Below, piece after piece: positions 15,014 to 15,266 of a stretch of 15,266 nucleotides of DNA. Below the pieces are notes generated by a model that was not told the origin of the DNA, searched no databases, and saw only the letters and a list, made by a program, of their open reading frames with translations. Position 1 is the first letter of the stretch; every line of letters starts with the position of its first letter. Origin of the DNA: Betaproteobacteria bacterium TMED156. Its GTDB lineage: Bacteria; Pseudomonadota; Gammaproteobacteria; Burkholderiales; Burkholderiaceae_A. Location: assembly GCA_002171155.1 (NCBI GenBank), contig NHHF01000022.1, forward strand, positions 1-15,266, in the 5' to 3' direction. A program made the position numbers and the translations under genes.

Positions 15014-15059
15014 GTTTCTCTCCAGTGCATGCAGAATAAAACCATCATGGGCTGGGTTT

Positions 15060-15074
15060 GCACAAATCATGCCA
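15060..15074 (-). promoter_or_regulatory. Sigma-54 promoter of the flgP-flgT-flgA-flgM-flgN operon
   Basis: The minus strand reads TGGCATGATTTGTGC followed by A. It has GG and GC correctly spaced and two mismatches to TGGCACG-N4-TTGCW. The predicted start near 15048 leaves a 35-base leader to the flgP ATG at 15013, with a good ribosome-binding site. No other promoter is evident before the later genes, all spaced by 40 bases or less. Confidence 0.8.
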
Positions 15075-15089
15075 AGCCGCATATCACCG

Positions 15090-15110
15090 CCGGTTTAACC
15101 GCATAACCGG
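15090..15110. promoter_or_regulatory. Inverted repeat between divergent sigma-54 promoters, possible activator site
   Basis: CCGGTT (15090-15095) and AACCGG (15105-15110) form a perfect inverted repeat with a nine-base spacer, and GGTTTAACC is nested at 15092-15100. It lies about 52 bases upstream of the predicted flgP start and about 92 upstream of the rightward start. That is a plausible place for a sigma-54 enhancer-binding protein of the FlbD/FlrC type. Identity of any binding protein is inference. Confidence 0.35.
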
Positions 15111-15165
15111 GGCAATTAGATAATTTCCTTAGAAATATCAGTTGTTTACGCGATGGTGGCGAGAA

Positions 15166-15180
15166 TGGCACGGTTTTTGC
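15166..15180 (+). promoter_or_regulatory. Sigma-54 promoter reading right out of the window
   Basis: The plus strand reads TGGCACGGTTTTTGC, an exact match to TGGCACG-N4-TTGC (the next base is C rather than A/T). The predicted start is near 15192. It is divergent from the flgP promoter and should drive a flagellar gene beyond the right edge. Confidence 0.82.
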
Positions 15181-15196
15181 CTATTTACAACTTGCC

Positions 15197-15266
15197 ATGT
15201 ATGGTCGCGAAACCGGCAGCCCAGCTCAGATGAAAGAAATTATATATTCTTTCAATAGCTTAAAGG
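15197..15266 (+). CDS. Possible start of a rightward gene (partial)
   Basis: An ATG at 15197 opens a frame that stays open to the window end: MYGRETGSPAQMKEIIYSFN and three more residues. The other two plus frames close before the edge. The ATG would be only about five bases after the predicted transcription start, with no ribosome-binding site. An internal ATG at 15230 also lacks one. The true start may lie outside the window. No family recognised. Confidence 0.25.
   Translation, partial: MYGRETGSPAQMKEIIYSFNSLK

Overview
The window is a dense flagellar gene cluster from a Gram-negative, polar- or subpolar-flagellate bacterium, most likely an alphaproteobacterium. This placement rests on the gene set, the style of the rod and hook proteins and the strong sigma-54 (RpoN) promoters. 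It is an inference; a deep branch such as the Magnetococcales cannot be excluded. Base composition is uneven. The flgT gene is G/C-rich (41 of 60 bases at 13501-13560), while the radical-SAM gene at the left is A/T-rich (20 of 60 at 1501-1560).

Left block (1-9714, minus strand). A sigma-54 promoter at 9700-9714 starts the rod/hook operon flgB-flgC-flgD-flgE-flgF, with tight spacing and a TAATG overlap between flgB and flgC. FlgE is extraordinarily long at 1378 residues. After flgF comes a 750-residue TPR-radical SAM/SPASM fusion protein. Then comes flgG, cut by the window edge, with its own near-perfect sigma-54 promoter at 530-544. The enzyme gene therefore sits as a cassette between two rod genes that are normally adjacent.

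Middle block (9687-11009, plus strand). Divergent from flgB are two overlapping genes: a very acidic protein with a DE-rich tandem repeat, and a small lipoprotein. A plausible second sigma-54 promoter at 9687-9701 faces the flgB promoter and shares its -12 GC dinucleotide, so the two may be mutually exclusive. Neither gene is a standard flagellar gene.

Right block (11031-15074, minus strand). A sigma-54 promoter at 15060-15074 drives flgP-flgT-(LysM protein)-flgA-flgM-flgN-(DUF2802-like membrane protein). FlgP and FlgT are outer-membrane ring components best known from Vibrio and Campylobacter polar motors, and LysM proteins bind peptidoglycan. FlgA is the P-ring chaperone, FlgM the anti-sigma-28 factor, and FlgN the hook-filament junction chaperone. 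The layout resembles the flgP/flgT/flgA/flgM/flgN neighbourhood of Vibrio, although no flgO is visible. At the far right another sigma-54 promoter (15166-15180, plus) reads out of the window towards a gene of which at most 23 codons are visible.

Together the block encodes rod, hook, hook cap, P-ring chaperone, outer-membrane disk parts and the sigma-28 checkpoint. The unexplained players are the TPR-radical SAM enzyme, the acidic protein and its overlapping lipoprotein. No tRNA, rRNA, insertion sequence or CRISPR array was seen.
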